From: Brienomyrus brachyistius
Lineage: Eukaryota; Chordata; Actinopteri; Osteoglossiformes; Mormyridae
Assembly (NCBI RefSeq): GCF_023856365.1
Contig: NC_064541.1
Coordinates: forward strand, 25,398,214-25,462,213
Direction: 5' to 3'
Length of the DNA stretch: 64,000 bases
Positions 19,086 through 32,025 of this stretch are shown here, one piece after another; within the stretch, counting starts at the first letter, position 1; each line of letters starts with the position of its first letter. A model generated the notes under the pieces. The model was not told where the DNA came from and ran no database searches. It was given only the letters and a program-made list of their open reading frames with translations. A program made the translations under genes and the position numbers.

Positions 19086-20329
19086 GAGGGCAATTAGAAG
19101 CCAAAGGCTGCATAACATACATTTTTAATCCATACATTCTAGATTTCATACCAACCTGCTCATGCTACATGTTGTATCTCTAGGTTAATTAAGAACTAAA
19201 GGGTGCTCTGGGAAAGTCATATGTGAAGAAGAAAAAACACACAAAAAATGCATACTGCCAAAGGCAACACTGCTAGTCAACGCCAGGCTACTTGTCTAGA
19301 CACATCGTACCACAGCTATGCAAAAATCTGACCTTTTTGCATTTGTAGGAGGAATCAGGCTATCTGCATGAGAATGATTTTGAGGCATTTTACCCCTGGC
19401 TAAGGAAACTCCAGTTATCCACAGTGTCAAATACCTTTGAAAAAATTAAGAGAACCCTGGTGCTGATGTTTCAGGTGCCTAAAAAGATCGGTTGTATTGC
19501 CAAAGGCTGTACGAACCGCACCTTTGCAAAGTTTGCAGATTACAGTAGACTGGTCCGATGGTATATAAAGTTCACTTACCGAGTTCGTTAACTGCTAAAA
19601 TAGATGTCAATTAAGTTATTACTTCAATGTCTTGCCATTAAGTTGAGATCCACCGAGACAGATAGACAATGAAGTGAGATATATGCAGCTCAGATGTAAT
19701 GTAGGCTGAAATAAAGGTTTCACATCACTGTTTTACCTGTAGTACTGATGCAGCCCCTAAATATGCAGACACAGTGTGACACACGCTTGTCTGTTTGTTC
19801 TGTCACCATGATAGTGTTAAGCAGTGCACACGTTGTACCTGGGCATTCACTGGAAGGTCAGCGTATCTGCACTTATACCTAATCGACTCCTCAACAGCAC
19901 GTATGTTTGTAATGTGCTACTTGCCTCACTTATAAGTGACTTTGGACAGAAGTGTTTGCTAAATTAAATGTAAATGTAGAGTTGTATCGCGATTTTTACA
20001 TACAGTCGCAAATGGGTACAATAAAATATCGCCATGTCATCCACCACCGATTGAGACAAAAAATGATGTTGGTGAATTACTTGCTCATATCATATAAATG
20101 GCTATACTTAGACCAATTGCGTAATTGCTGGTCAGCGTCGATCAGGGAGAAAATCTGGCTTTTCTGTTAACTAGCCAATCGAAATCTAATTTCAATAAAA
20201 TGATACGCGAACAAACGATCAGCTTTTAATAAAAGACAAATGTCCACAATGACGGTTTTGAAACCTACACTTATTTGCTTCATTGGAGTTTTTAGAAGAC
20301 CTGGTTGGGGCAATTGCTGTTCTTCTGAT
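19086..20329. other. Intergenic; a SINE tail at 19921-19978
   Basis: ATAAGTGACTTTGGACAGAA followed by GTGTTTGCTAAATTAAATG and a TAAATGTA run is the common 3' tail of fish tRNA-SINE/L2 elements (consensus has GTCGCTTTGGATAAAAGCGT). Nothing else is supported. Confidence 0.5.
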
Positions 20330-21310
20330 TGCTGTATTGCTATTGCCCAGTATACCTGGCGATCGCCCACAGGTGAGGCTTCAAAGGCGCGGATCTGCGC
20401 TCAGCGATTCCCCCGACACCCACAGGGGGTCTGACAGCGGCAGTAACGTTAGCCCGCCCACAGGGGGGTCTGCCCGGCGGCAGTAACGTTTGCTCGCTTT
20501 TTGACCTGCTTTACTCAGGCAAACCCAGAAAATCGCACTCAACTTTTTACTTTTAATCGCACCCAGTTTTCGGGCCCGTAACTTCTTGGCTGCTTAAGTG
20601 ACAAAGGTTACTAAGTTACCCAATTGGGCTGCCAGTTAACGCGCGGACCCCGTACGGAAACGTCACATTTCGCGTTTTACCTTCCATTAAATAAGATGTG
20701 AGATATGCTAAACAGCATATGGCGCACTTGACACTTCCCATCTCCTGCTAACGTGATCGGAGTTTTCTGTGACTTTAAGTCCGCGATCCACGGCCGTTTT
20801 ACTTCTCGCCCGGGCTGTACAGGCTGGCCGCTTCCTGGACTCAATTCCTCGTCTCTAAAATCATGGATCAGTTCAAAATCCAAGGAAAAAGCTTCAGTGC
20901 GGCCATCCGATGCCCTAAGCTTTGAATAAAACCGGACCCCACCCAACATTACAATCTTCGGGCCCGGCAATGAAGTTCGGGCAGGTATGTTTAAGTTTTC
21001 GCGATGTCGGACAGCGTTATTGAATATTGTCGGATTTCTTACCGTTGGATTTCCTTTATATCCCCCCTTCCGATCGGTCCGGCTCTTTGCCCTCTCTGGT
21101 CGCGGTGCGGTTTTGTCACCAAGCGACGGTCCATCCGAGCTCGCAGGCGTCGCAGGGATTTCGCCGAGCGTAGCCCTGTCTGAGATCCGGGGAGGGCAGG
21201 GGAGGGGAAGGGCCGCCGCGGCGCGTCGCCAGCCTCGCTGCATTCCAGCTGCCGGCTCCTCCCCTCCCATCCCATCCTGCTGTCCGTCAGACATGAAACA
21301 TCCGCCGGTT
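20330..21310. promoter_or_regulatory. Orphan CpG-rich block, candidate promoter
   Basis: This is the only strongly CpG-dense stretch between the genes. It has many CGs, GGCAGTAACGTT occurring twice (about 20440 and 20480), and GC-rich DNA at 21170-21260. A good plus-strand donor (CACAG then GTGAGG) lies at 20369-20377, and a minus-strand donor (GGAAG then GTAAAA) near 20680. The 205-codon minus frame at 21294-20677 has no recognisable domain. It could hold the missing noncoding first exon of fam83h (11 kb away) or serve an unseen RNA. Confidence 0.45.
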
Positions 21311-23589
21311 TAGCGCAGCGTATAACCGCAACTAAAGACTCGGTAAAACTGTACCGTGTCCTTATTAGAAATGGATGTCATGATTCTCCTCAGGGTGTGC
21401 AATATAAAAGTTTTGTTTAGAACCGTTCGTATTTTTCGCTCCGGGGGACCTTAGGATATTTTTTGTCTAGAGAGTAGTCCCTGTATTTATTAATTAAACA
21501 TCTAATAGAATAGGGTTACAAATGTTTTTAATTATTCAACGGTGTAACTTGTCTATATTTATACATAATTAAAAGAACTTTTTTTGTTATATATTGTTTT
21601 GTTGGATTGTGTGCCATACTGACTTGGCATGATCATTTTCAATGAACGATGAATCATGATGAACGAAATGAACGAATCAGTGCCGAGACCACGATCATTT
21701 CTTTCACTCCAAAAGAATGAATACCCTATAAACGACGGAAGTCTGTTTCTAACCAATAAAGGAAAATTTAAAAAATGTTGTAGAAATAATGCTTCACTGG
21801 CAGGTTGAACAGAGAAGCTTCTGCAGCTCCTGCTACTATATATTATATATATTTTTCTTAAATAATATAATAGTGCACATGTGTACAGTTGGATATTAAT
21901 GGGTGATAATTCAAGCACCTTTGTGGTTTGTAATTTGCAGTCTTGTTCAAAAGATTTAGACTTCAAGGGCACTTACCAGCCTAGACCACTGTAACACTAC
22001 TTCCTGAGCGTACCCATGGATCAGTCTGAATGGCAGAATAAGTGTGTGATCCTTGGAGACCATTAATCCCCTTTGTTTGAGGATTGTCAGGTTATCTGTT
22101 AGCCCTGGAGTGGAAAGGGCTTTGGCTGCAGAACATTCTCCTATAGAGCTCCATGGCAATGGAATAGTCCAAAAATGTGTAGCATTCGGGTGCACACTCA
22201 GTCATTAGTCTAAAACCTGTTTAGCTTACAGGGACACTAGCTCTGGGTTATAGTCTAAGGTGGAGAGCTGGGTGGGGATCTGTGTCATCACCTTTGGATG
22301 AACCGTGCTGTCAGAACTGTCACTCTCTTCTCACGTGGCCTGATTTGTTACTGGAATGCTGGTTATCAGGGATTCCTCATGCCTGTATTGCCACCTGCCT
22401 CTCTTTCCCAATCACTTTGTCTTAGCCATGCCTGCTGAAGCCTCTTAGCTGCTGCACTGCCCCTGCTGTCGGCCTAAGCTCCCCCATCTGCCTACCTACC
22501 TGGAGCCTGGTTTCTCTCAAGGTTTCTTTCTCTCTCTGAGGGAGTTTTTTTCTTGTCTCTTCCTTGCTTTCTTTAACAGATACTCCATGACTATAACAGA
22601 GCAGGCTGGAGTAAGAGTTCGGCACCATGCAGCATTTGACTGAAACTCCAGTCTCAGGTGTGTACTTATGCGGTAAAGGAGTGTGGGTGGCTGGGTGGGG
22701 GGGAGGTGTCATTACATCTGTAATATATTTTAGGAGTGGCAGTAATGCATATGCATGTTAGCTCCGATACACATTCTTCAGGAGACTTTCTTGCTTCACC
22801 AATGTGCCAACGGAGAACCAGCCCTTACTCTCTTCCGACTGTCGCCAAGTTGCCGCAATCCAGCATTCACTTCATGTAACACTTGGTCTGCTAGAATTCT
22901 CCTGAGTACCCCACCCTCTTGAATAACGGCTCGTTACCTGCAGTGACATGAACTTGCCTATGATCTGGCTGCTGATGCCGGTGCTTGTGTAGTTAACTCC
23001 CCTCTCATTCTGCTGGGTGTTCCTGACAGATGAGTAGCCTCTTTATGCCGGCGGGACTTGGCAGCCTGCCCCCAATAGGCTTCTACACGTCAACTGCCAC
23101 CCGTCAACTACCTCCTTCCAGCCACTAGCCGAGTTAACATGCAGATATCCTGTACTGGTTTGGTATACTGGTGTGTTCTTTTGGATTCCCCCCGGGTTCC
23201 CAGTCTCACCTTAGCTTTTTTCCCTCCTCCGTTCTGGCAGAGAGCACAGAAACATCAGCATCCAAACCACAAGGTTCAGAGACAGGTTCTACCTGTAAAC
23301 CCTAACCCTACAAAGCAGTTGTAGAACTTGCAGGTCCCCAGCGTGCTCCATCATCGCCTCTCAGTTATGCAGTTTCTACTTGTGATACATTTTTTGTGTA
23401 ATTTTTGTCGTGTTGCTCAGCGTTTGTGCCAATTGCCTGGTGCTGCTACTTACCGAACTTTAAATTATTACCTGCAGGAAGCATCTGATTGTACTTAGTA
23501 TACAGACAAAAACTAAAGCTCAACATAAAACTTGAACTATTCATGAACACTAGTGAGGAAGGATATCATAGCATCGAAGATGGACACGG
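21311..23589. other. Intergenic; weak repeat traces only
   Basis: Bases 22495-22560 (GAGCCTGGTTTCTCTCAAGG, then a TTTCTTTCTCTCTCTGAGGG AGTTTTT phrase) resemble the 3' part of a common fish L2/SINE repeat. No gene is supported. Confidence 0.35.
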
Positions 23590-23655
23590 CTAAGCACACA
23601 CAGAGCCAGGGTGGGGACTCAGGCCCGGTTCCAGAGGTGTGAGGCGACATGCTAA
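23590..23655 (-). mobile_element. SINE head fragment
   Basis: CACAGAGCCAGGGTGGGGAC and CCCGGTTCCAGAGGTGTGAG match the tRNA-like head of the SINE family in minus orientation. Confidence 0.6.
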
Positions 23656-26094
23656 ATTTAACATCAGAACATATGCAAATAACCAGTAACAATAAAAACT
23701 CCATCATTCATACAGAATAACACCTGAAACACTATGCATGGTATCGTCCAAAGTATGAACATCGATTGAACACTTAAGAACAAGTTAAATGTTATTTTTT
23801 GAATTTTCCATTGTATGATATCAAATCTGCTTTTATATGTTATTTGTGGATGAGCTTCAGTTCAGTTTGTGTGATTGGTGTTTAGATGTTTACCAAGAAA
23901 GAAGTTTTTGTTTAGTAAGTAACGTCAGTGAAATATAGTGACTCACAGCCGAAGGACTGACAGCTGATGTGTATGACATCTGACTTATGATCTCTGATCC
24001 CTTTAAACCCTGAGGCCACTAGTCTGCATTACTCTATAAAAATGGCAAACTGCTTTGTCTGCACAGCTCGATAATGCAGTGTAAGGTCTCCATGGAGATC
24101 AGTTAGAATAGGGCTGTACGATTAATCGTTTTAGGACAGCGATCTCGATTCATACCCCTATGTGATCTCGTTCTGACATGACACGGATTCTGTCATGTTT
24201 GCATTAGTGGGGAGATCCTGTGTATCAAACTCAGTGCCCCCTTTATTCCATGAGCTGTATCAACATATGACAGGATTGTGTTACACCGCGAGACACGAAG
24301 AGGGGGTAGAAAAACAGGTGTTATAATAAAAAGCTGATGATGTCTAAGTTTGTTCAGCATTCCTCACTGGGGCACAGGTTAACAGAATGATATTATGTTG
24401 TTTTTATATTTTTTTGAAAGATTGATCTGCGGTCCGGATTTAATGATGAATTATATATATATATGTGAGAGGTCAGTACTTTGAGAGCTCTTATGAGTGG
24501 TGAATGAGCCAATGAAATCTCTCGTAATCCACTATGGAAAGTGGCTGCTCATCCAATGAGATTATTTCTATTAATTTAGCTGCTGTGTCTTTAGCTTTAG
24601 GTGCTGTTAGCTTTGTATCTTGACTAAGTTTATATATCGGCTGCTAAGATTGCCACACTGGACTGATTTAAATATTTTCTGAATATTATTCATTAGCAAT
24701 ATGATAACCAATATATTGCACATGCACTATCGGTCCTGGCTGATGTGGCTCCCTAGGCGAGCATCACCGGCGTTCCCCCCCATCCAAGGCTGGTGAATCG
24801 GCACCCCCTCAGAAGTTGGCGCTCTAGGCGGCCGCCTATGTCGCCTATAGGATTGAAGAGCTCTGTGCATTTCTTACAGTAGTTTCTATTCCATCCTCAT
24901 AAAGACAATATAAACAAATGTAATGCAAAAAAATAAAAAAAGAGAAATTCTTTGCTCAAGAACCGTGAGAGAAAACCACAGTCTCGATTCTGAGTGACAT
25001 TATGGGGTGCGCAGCTGACAGCTGTGCACACAGTCATGCTCAGTCTTGTGAGGTTACCTGCACGGTCCAGTTTCACCTGTCTGACGACAAGTTAGAGCTG
25101 CGTTTGTGTGAAATGCAAGTGAAACATCTACAAAAACATGGCAAACAAGTGTGTGCATTAATCACAAAATGCCGTTTCCGTTTCGGTTAACCTTTTTATA
25201 AGAATCAGTGCCACAGAAACATTCTCGTGCTGTGATGCAGAACTTTCCAGTGCAGAACTTTCCAGTGAGCCGGCAGATTCAGCCGCAGCTCAGATGACAT
25301 ACATTAGTATTTGCCATTTCACACCTTTTTCTGGTTAAATGTTTAGCATGTATGATCTGAGTAGCAGTACAGTTGTTCAGTGCAGCAGATTGCTGCCTTG
25401 CACCCCTAGTGGCTGGGAGTTTGAATTACACTTCTAGCTCTGTTATGTGAAATGTTTCATGTTCTCCACGTGCTTGTGTGACTTTTCTTCCCCTCCAAGA
25501 CATGACCCCAATCCGGAGTAGCTACTCTCTGCCCATTCTGTGCTCTGTGATACACTGGCATTCTATCCCCTGGCTTATGCTTTATGCTTCATGTTTTCCA
25601 GGTTCTCTGTAACCCACTTCTGTCAGGGTTCGCAGCCGGGCCCCCAGTTAGTATTACACAGTGCCATTTTGGGGAGGGGTTAGGTAATTTTCATAAACCA
25701 CAGCATATATTTTCAAACCATGTCTTTGTTATGACTTTTGTGGGCATCTTTTGATTGCACATTTAGAAATGGACTTAAAAATTACCCCCCCCCCCACCCC
25801 ACCCATCGATAAGAGCGACTGATCAGTAACAATTGATGCTTCTTTTTTGAGTACCCTAGAAAAATCTGGTTTAAATTATTTCATCAAATCAACAAATATC
25901 AGCCAGGTCTTTGTATCACATGGACCACAGAGGCGTAAGGCTTGTTTTTAGTGTCACTTTTCTGCAGATTAGAACCAGTTTGAAATTGTATGAAAATTGT
26001 AGTTTTATTTGTGATGCAGAACTACTTTTATTATTAATAGTGAAATATATAAATAAAGGAGACATTTCTTTAGAATTATAACTTCCAGGTACCC
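23656..26094. other. Intergenic; nothing firm
   Basis: A possible very old plus-strand SINE copy lies at about 25395-25560 (GTTTGAATTACACTTC, CATGTTCTCCACGTGC). A C homopolymer lies at 25783-25793. No gene is seen. Confidence 0.3.
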
Positions 26095-26560
26095 TTGCCA
26101 TGGAAAGTGTTTGGGTTCTGATGATTGAGATGGTCACTCACTAAAGTACGAAGGCACACCCACTACAAAGACATCAAATGTAAAGTATTTGGATTCTGAT
26201 GATTAAGATGGTCACTCACTAAAGCACGAAGGCACACCCACTACAAAGACATCAAATGTAAAGTGTTTGGGTTCTGATGATTGAGATGGTCACTCACTAA
26301 AGCGTGAAGGCACACCCACTACAAAGACATCAAATGGAAAGTGTTTGGGTCCTGATGATTGAGATGGTCACTCACTAAAGTGTGAAGGCACACCCACTAC
26401 AAAGACATCAAATGTAAAGTGTTTGGGTCCTGATGATTGAGATGGTCACTCACTAAAGCGTGAAGGCACACCCACTACAAAGACATCAAATGGAAAGTGT
26501 TTGGGTTCTGATGATAGAGATGGTCACTCACTAAAGCACGAAGGCACACCCAGCTCAATA
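26095..26560. repeat. Minisatellite, 78-bp unit, about 6 copies
   Basis: Unit core GATGGTCACTCACTAAAGC, then GAAGGCACACCCACTACAAA and AAGTGTTTGGGTTCTGATGA. Contiguous copies with scattered substitutions. Confidence 0.9.
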
Positions 26561-27889
26561 ATTCCTTGCAAAATACTGCATGTCATGTTCCCTGGCTGGA
26601 GACTGTTGTGCTAGAACAAGCCTCTTCAGGCAGAATTTACCTCTGATTTCACTTGGCAGAGGCTCATTCTGTGCAGTTCCTCCTGTTCCCCCCTCCCCCC
26701 CTGCACACTGATTCACCACTACCCGAAAAAACAGTGTTACTTGATTAGATTCAAGGGTACACGTGGACAGTAGAAGCCTATATACCTCACCCCATCTTGG
26801 TTTTTGTTTTAATTTTTAAATTGTCACATTTTCACACCAAGCTGCATGCCAGGAATGTTTTCCTTTGCTAAAGCTATGAAAGTTGCGGTGCAATAGATAT
26901 GAACCGAGCAATGCAGGCACATATCACCATAGCAACACCATGTTAGTAAACAAACAGCAGACTGCTATCTCATTCATGCGGATATAGGAAAAGTGGCTAA
27001 CAAACATTTCCAGTAACTGCATTATATATTACGTTTGTGTTTGTGAATTTCCTTATGCGACATTTTTGGTACAGCAGAATAATAAAACTAACTATAAGTA
27101 AACTAAAAAGTGTCATTCAGAATGACAGAATGAATTGTAAAATACCTTCATGGGTACAAAGAACCTAAGGTCCATTTTGAGTTGTCATTACAGTAGGTTG
27201 TGCTTCTGGTTTTACATTAAGGTGCATTGTGTCATCATATCATGAATTGGGCTGCAGCTTCATGCATGTTGTTTTACATTTACAGTATTTTGGCTATTAC
27301 AGTATTTGGTTTTAGTAAGTGGAAGGCAATTGAAGTGTGATATACTCTGTTAGCAAGCTAGTTAGATATCTAGTTGAGAAAATTAATGCTGAGTAGGAAT
27401 TTTCGGCTGTTGCTTGGTAATAATGCAAATAAAGGTTAATATGGAAATGTTTTTGTGAAGCAGTTTGCTTACCTGTTACTGTGGATCTTCCTGAATAACA
27501 GCTAACCTTCAAGCTATTGTTCACATTTTTTAAATGAGTCTGAATGAACAGGAGTTTCTTAATGTACCGCCTTGCTCCAATATTGAAGGTACATTAGCTG
27601 TTAACAGTATAAAAGATGTTTTTCAAAATTAAGCTGCATCACAGTATTGGCCACTTTGGTGAAAGAGGCCATCTGCTCAGTGACCAGCCAGAACAAAACC
27701 AGGTTCCAAGCAGGTAGGGATCCATCATTATCATGTTCTATCAGTGCTGACTTCTGCGTCCTGATTTACGATGCTGTCATCTACATAGCTGCCCTTGTGC
27801 ACGAGCAGCCCCATCTGCCAGGGAGACGGCTCTACTGCGAGTCACAGTGCTTGTGTGTGTGTATCTGTGTATGTGTGAGTGTTTGTGTC
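26561..27889. other. Intergenic; nothing recognised
   Basis: No supported gene or repeat. Confidence 0.3.
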
Positions 27890-28019
27890 AGTGTATGTTC
27901 CTTTAAATCAGAGGTAGATAAGATTTTGAACTCTGAGTTATTAGTTAAGTTCTCCCCAAACGAGCCTGATGGGCCGAATAGCCTCCTCTTGTTTGTAAAT
28001 GTCTTTTGTTTTTATGTTT
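27890..28019 (+). mobile_element. 5'-truncated LINE 3' end, same family as the 47-51 kb element
   Basis: TCCTTTAAATCAGAGGTAGA then TAAGATTTTGAACTCTGAG parallels bases 51593-51632 of the large LINE (end of its ORF2). Here the sequence continues into AAGTTCTCCCCAAACGAGCC, GATGGGCCGAATAGCCTCC and a TTTTTATGTTTT end, i.e. an intact family 3' UTR. This copy therefore shows what the large LINE lacks. Confidence 0.8.
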
Positions 28020-30178
28020 TGATTAGCACTGTTGCCTCACACCTCTGCACCCATAGCTAACCCTAACCCTAACCCCCCCCCCCCCCCCCACCCCGCCAGG
28101 ACAGGCCACAGACCTCCCATGACCCCAATTAGGACCAGCAGATATAGGAAATGGGTGTGTGGTGCCCTCTCGTGGTGACCAGCTAATATGCATTTACGGG
28201 AGGGCAATATTGTTATTTTTTCAGGTGTTCGTCTTCCTTTTTCTGTTCCTACACTGAGATACAGAAATGAAGGTCTGCAGCATATATAATGCAGGAATTG
28301 TTGTCCCTGTTAACTGTGGAATCACCATCATTCACACAAATTCCATAAAGAGATGAGAGATGATGCTTTGCTGATTCTGTTCACATGTCAAACCATCTTT
28401 GATGAAGTTTTCATTTAAGTTCCATGAAACATGTACCACTACTCGGAAAAGCAACCTGGATTATATTGAATTTCTCTTTCAATAAATCATGGGTTGTTTA
28501 ACATGTCGTCTGAAGTTTGATATACATTTTGCTAGGGTTGACAATAGCATTCCCTTTATTAAAAATGCAAAAAATGGGGAAAAAAACTACCATCACAGTC
28601 GTATGAGTTAAATGATGATTTCTTCATGAGTATACGCCACTGTACATCACAGAATATACTTTGCTTTCCTGTGAAAGTTCAAGGCATTTACACGCACATC
28701 TTTTGTGAAAGGCAATATATATAAGTACTGTATGTTGAATTGAGTTGGATTGAAGTAAATACTTTAGCACTGATCAAAAAACTGGTCATTGCAAAATCAA
28801 AAGAAAAATCTCCACTATTCTTTATGTAAGCGTCGTGGCCGCATTACCACCTCGGGTGTGCATTATTTTCTAATAATTCAACGGTCCGGAGTCAATTATT
28901 CCGCTTATACTACGGTTGCCACACCTCAAGACATCGATCAGATGATATATTTCAAGGGATTCGTCCGGTTTTTCTACTTAAATCGCTATTGTGAGTAGGA
29001 TTATTTCTTCCGCATCTCATCCAACGACTCTTTTGCTAGTTCCAAAACGTCATTTTAAAGCTGGCAATGGAGGCTTGAGCCGTTGATAGCAGACTAATGC
29101 AGTTAATAATGAAGTTATTAGAAAGAGAGCGAGAGACACAGAGAAAGAGAAACAGAATTGTATGAATTAGGCTACCTCTGTGTGTCCCTCAACAGTGTTC
29201 TGAAGCACCGTCTCTAAACTGTAAGTCTGCTTTAAGATGCAGCGCTGTTATTACCTCGCTAGTGAGAAATGTCATGTGTAGCCTTTTAGTCGGTACACTA
29301 GGCTAACTAATACTGCTGCAGCCCAGTTGTTGAAAGTTTCATATTCACCGTAAATATTAAAATTTACTTTCGGAAAATCGTCTGTCATGTTGTTGTTTTT
29401 GTTAGTCCTGTGTGCTGTATAGGTACTGTATGCTAATTTCCGTTATTACAGTTAACTATGCGAAGTGATATGGAACTGTAATGCGGTCAAGAGAGCTGCC
29501 TGGAACTACGTTCGCCGTGCGGTTATCTGAAAATAATTGCACACCTCAGAACGTTCGTCAGCCAATCAGATTCAAGCATTCAACGGTCCCGTAGTATAAT
29601 ATATTAGGGGCTCCATGGGGCAGAAGACTAGTGCAAGCCTGTAAGAGGCACTGACTGACAGATGGCACTTGATTTTGTGAATGGCTGGAAACTACACAGT
29701 TTGAGTGTTGTAGGATAAGGTCAGAAACTGAGAGACTGCCCCTGAGCTTAAGTTATCACAGTAGGCATTCAGAAGAACCTTACAGTGTCTTACACATCTT
29801 ACACATTTTGAAGTAAAATTATTTTGTTTCCAACCAGCTCAATTCTAAACTTGTCAAATTATTCTGACCAGCACAACAGCTAACCCCGACTCCTCCTCCT
29901 GATTGGCCACTCTGGCACTGGTGGGTGGGAGTGGTGATCACTGAATCTCAATTTTTTTGTAAACCTAAACTGCAGCAGGTGCATCGGTCACAAAAACTGC
30001 AAAACGATCTATCATGTCAAAGGGAACAGTCTCATAACAGCATGTATCAATCAGGGATAAACAGCATCAGCAAAAAAGGAAGATGGAGCTTAGCTCACTG
30101 ACAGGGAAAACTGCTCAATGCCACAAAAGTGTGGCTAGTAATGGCCCACAATAAAATCAGCAACTCAATTACAAACAT
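28020..30178. other. Intergenic; C homopolymer and telomere-like motif, no gene
   Basis: A short CTAACCCTAACCCTAACC run merges into a C tract at 28055-28090. A purine-rich AGAGAG stretch is at 29115-29160. The rest holds nothing I can support. Confidence 0.35.
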
Positions 30179-31483
30179 ACATCCATTTTCTGAAACTGCT
30201 TATACTGTTCAGGGTCACAGGGGTCTGGAGTCTATCCCAGAAACTACAGGCACAAGGCAGGGAACAACCCAGGATGGGACGCCAACCCATCACAGGGCAC
30301 AAGGCAGGAAACAACCCAGGATGGGGCGCCAACCCATCACAGGGCACAAGGCAGGGAACAACCCAGGATGGGGCGCCAACCCATCACAGGGCACAAGGCA
30401 GGGAACAACCCAGGATGGGGCGCCAACCCATCACAGGGCACAAGGCAGGGAACAACCCAGGATGGGGCGCCAACCCATCACAGGGCACAAGGCAGGGAAC
30501 AACCCAGGATGGGGCGCCAACCCATCACAGGGCACAAGGCAGGGAACAACCCAGGATGGGGCGCCAACCCATCACAGGGCACAAGGCAGGGAACAACCCA
30601 GGATGGGGCGCCAACCCATCACAGGGCACAAGGCAGGGAACAACCCAGGAGGAGGCGCCAACCCATCACAGGGCACAAGGCAGGGAACAACCCAGGATGG
30701 GGCGCCAACCCATCACAGGGCACAAGGCAGGGAACAACCCAGGATGGGGCGCCAACCCATCACAGGGCACAAGGCAGGGAACAACCCAGGATGGGGCGCC
30801 AACCCATCACAGGGCACAAGGCAGGGAACAACCCAGGATGGGGCGCCAACCCATCACAGGGCACAAGGCAGGGAACAACCCAGGATGGGGCGCCAACCCA
30901 TCACAGGGCACAAGGCAGGGAACAACCCAGGATGGGGCGCCAACCCATCACAGGGCACAAGGCAGGGAACAACCCAGGATGGGGCGCCAACCCATCACAG
31001 GGCACAAGGCAGGGAACAACCCAGGATGGGGCGCCAACCCATCACAGGGCACAAGGCAGGAAACAACCCAGGATGGGGCGCCAACCCATCACAGGGCACA
31101 AGGCAGGAAACAACCCAGGATGGGGCGCCAACCCATCACAGGGCACAAGGCAGGGAACAACCCAGGATGGGGCGCCAACCCATCACAGGGCACAAGGCAG
31201 GGAACAACCCAGGATGGGGCGCCAACCCATCACAGGGCACAAGGCAGGGAACAACCCAGGATGGGGCGCCAACCCATCACAGGGCACAAGGCAGGAAACA
31301 ACCCATGATGGGGCGCCAACCCATCACAGGGCACAAGGCAGGGAACAACCCAGGCTGGGGTGCCCCACGATGACACGGGGAAAACATGCAAACTCCACAT
31401 ATATGAACCCTAGTGGAGACTGGAATCCAGGTCCCAGAGGTATGAGGTGACAGTGCTGACCACCACACCACTGTGCTCCCCCT
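30179..31483 (-). mobile_element. SINE copy expanded internally by a minisatellite
   Basis: The minus-strand head (B-box region GGATTCCAGTCTC, then GAGTTTGCATGTTTTCCCC) lies near 31483 and the tail (CAGAAAATGGATG) near 30179. Between them the segment that is present once in other copies (CTGGGTTGTTCCCTGCC region) is repeated about 23 times. Part of the middle of the SINE is deleted. Confidence 0.88.
30249..31356. repeat. 47-bp minisatellite inside a SINE, about 23 copies
   Basis: Unit core GGCACAAGGCAGGGAACAAC, CCAGGATGGGGCGCCAACCC. Copies are nearly identical. Because 47 is not a multiple of three and no unit contains a stop in the plus frames, all three frames stay open and encode the same 47-residue cycle. 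That explains long frames without implying protein. Confidence 0.95.
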
Positions 31484-32025
31484 GCAAATATACAGTACAG
31501 TATAGGGCAAATATCTAGTGTAGAGAATGTACACGGTACACAGACAGAACAAAGATGCAGAACCTGGTGTCAGAAGCATGAAAACCAAACCCCTGAATGC
31601 TAGAAATAACAATGTGTGTTTCATGTCTATTTATTGTCATAAAAAACATTATCTGCATTATGTTAATGATAGTATGCAGAGTATATCACACACAGCAAAC
31701 AATGTATTATGAACACAGAGTTATCAGACAGTATTTATCTAGAATTTATAAAGCATTGCGAAGAGACCCAAGGAAAACACGTCTGTTTGATTTATTGAAA
31801 TACGTGTTTTATCTAGAATGTAGCTAGTTAGACCCCTGAAACTGTCAGCCATGCTAAAATCATAGATATCCACTGTAACCGCTCCTTCCCTCCGTCAGTG
31901 CTGGGGGGCTTAAGTTAGCGTCTCTGCCCCCCAGGTTTTCATGACCGACATCTTCTACCCGCCACCCAATCCTACAAAGCTTCACATAAGCTAGAAAATT
32001 AGTGGATCTTGTGAGCCAAAGTATC
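31484..32025 (-). other. nos3 3' UTR region and downstream flank
   Basis: This follows the nos3 stop. A minus-strand AATAAA lies at 31796-31791, about 230 bases after the stop, and a second at 31635-31630; the first is the better candidate polyadenylation signal. Confidence 0.5.
31791..31796 (-). terminator. Candidate nos3 polyadenylation signal AATAAA
   Basis: Canonical hexamer on the minus strand (TTTATT on plus), about 230 bases past the nos3 stop. Position is plausible; use is not shown. Confidence 0.45.

Noticed and set aside
20677..21294. 205-codon minus frame MSDGQQDGMGGEEP...
   Set aside because: Open frames are expected in CpG-rich DNA; no motif recognised and no partner exon found.
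28789..28998. 69-codon plus frame
   Set aside because: Short, AT-rich, no family features and no splice context.
30129..31450. Three overlapping plus-strand frames of 344-414 codons
   Set aside because: They are the 47-bp SINE minisatellite read in three frames, each giving the same 47-residue cycle; no gene.
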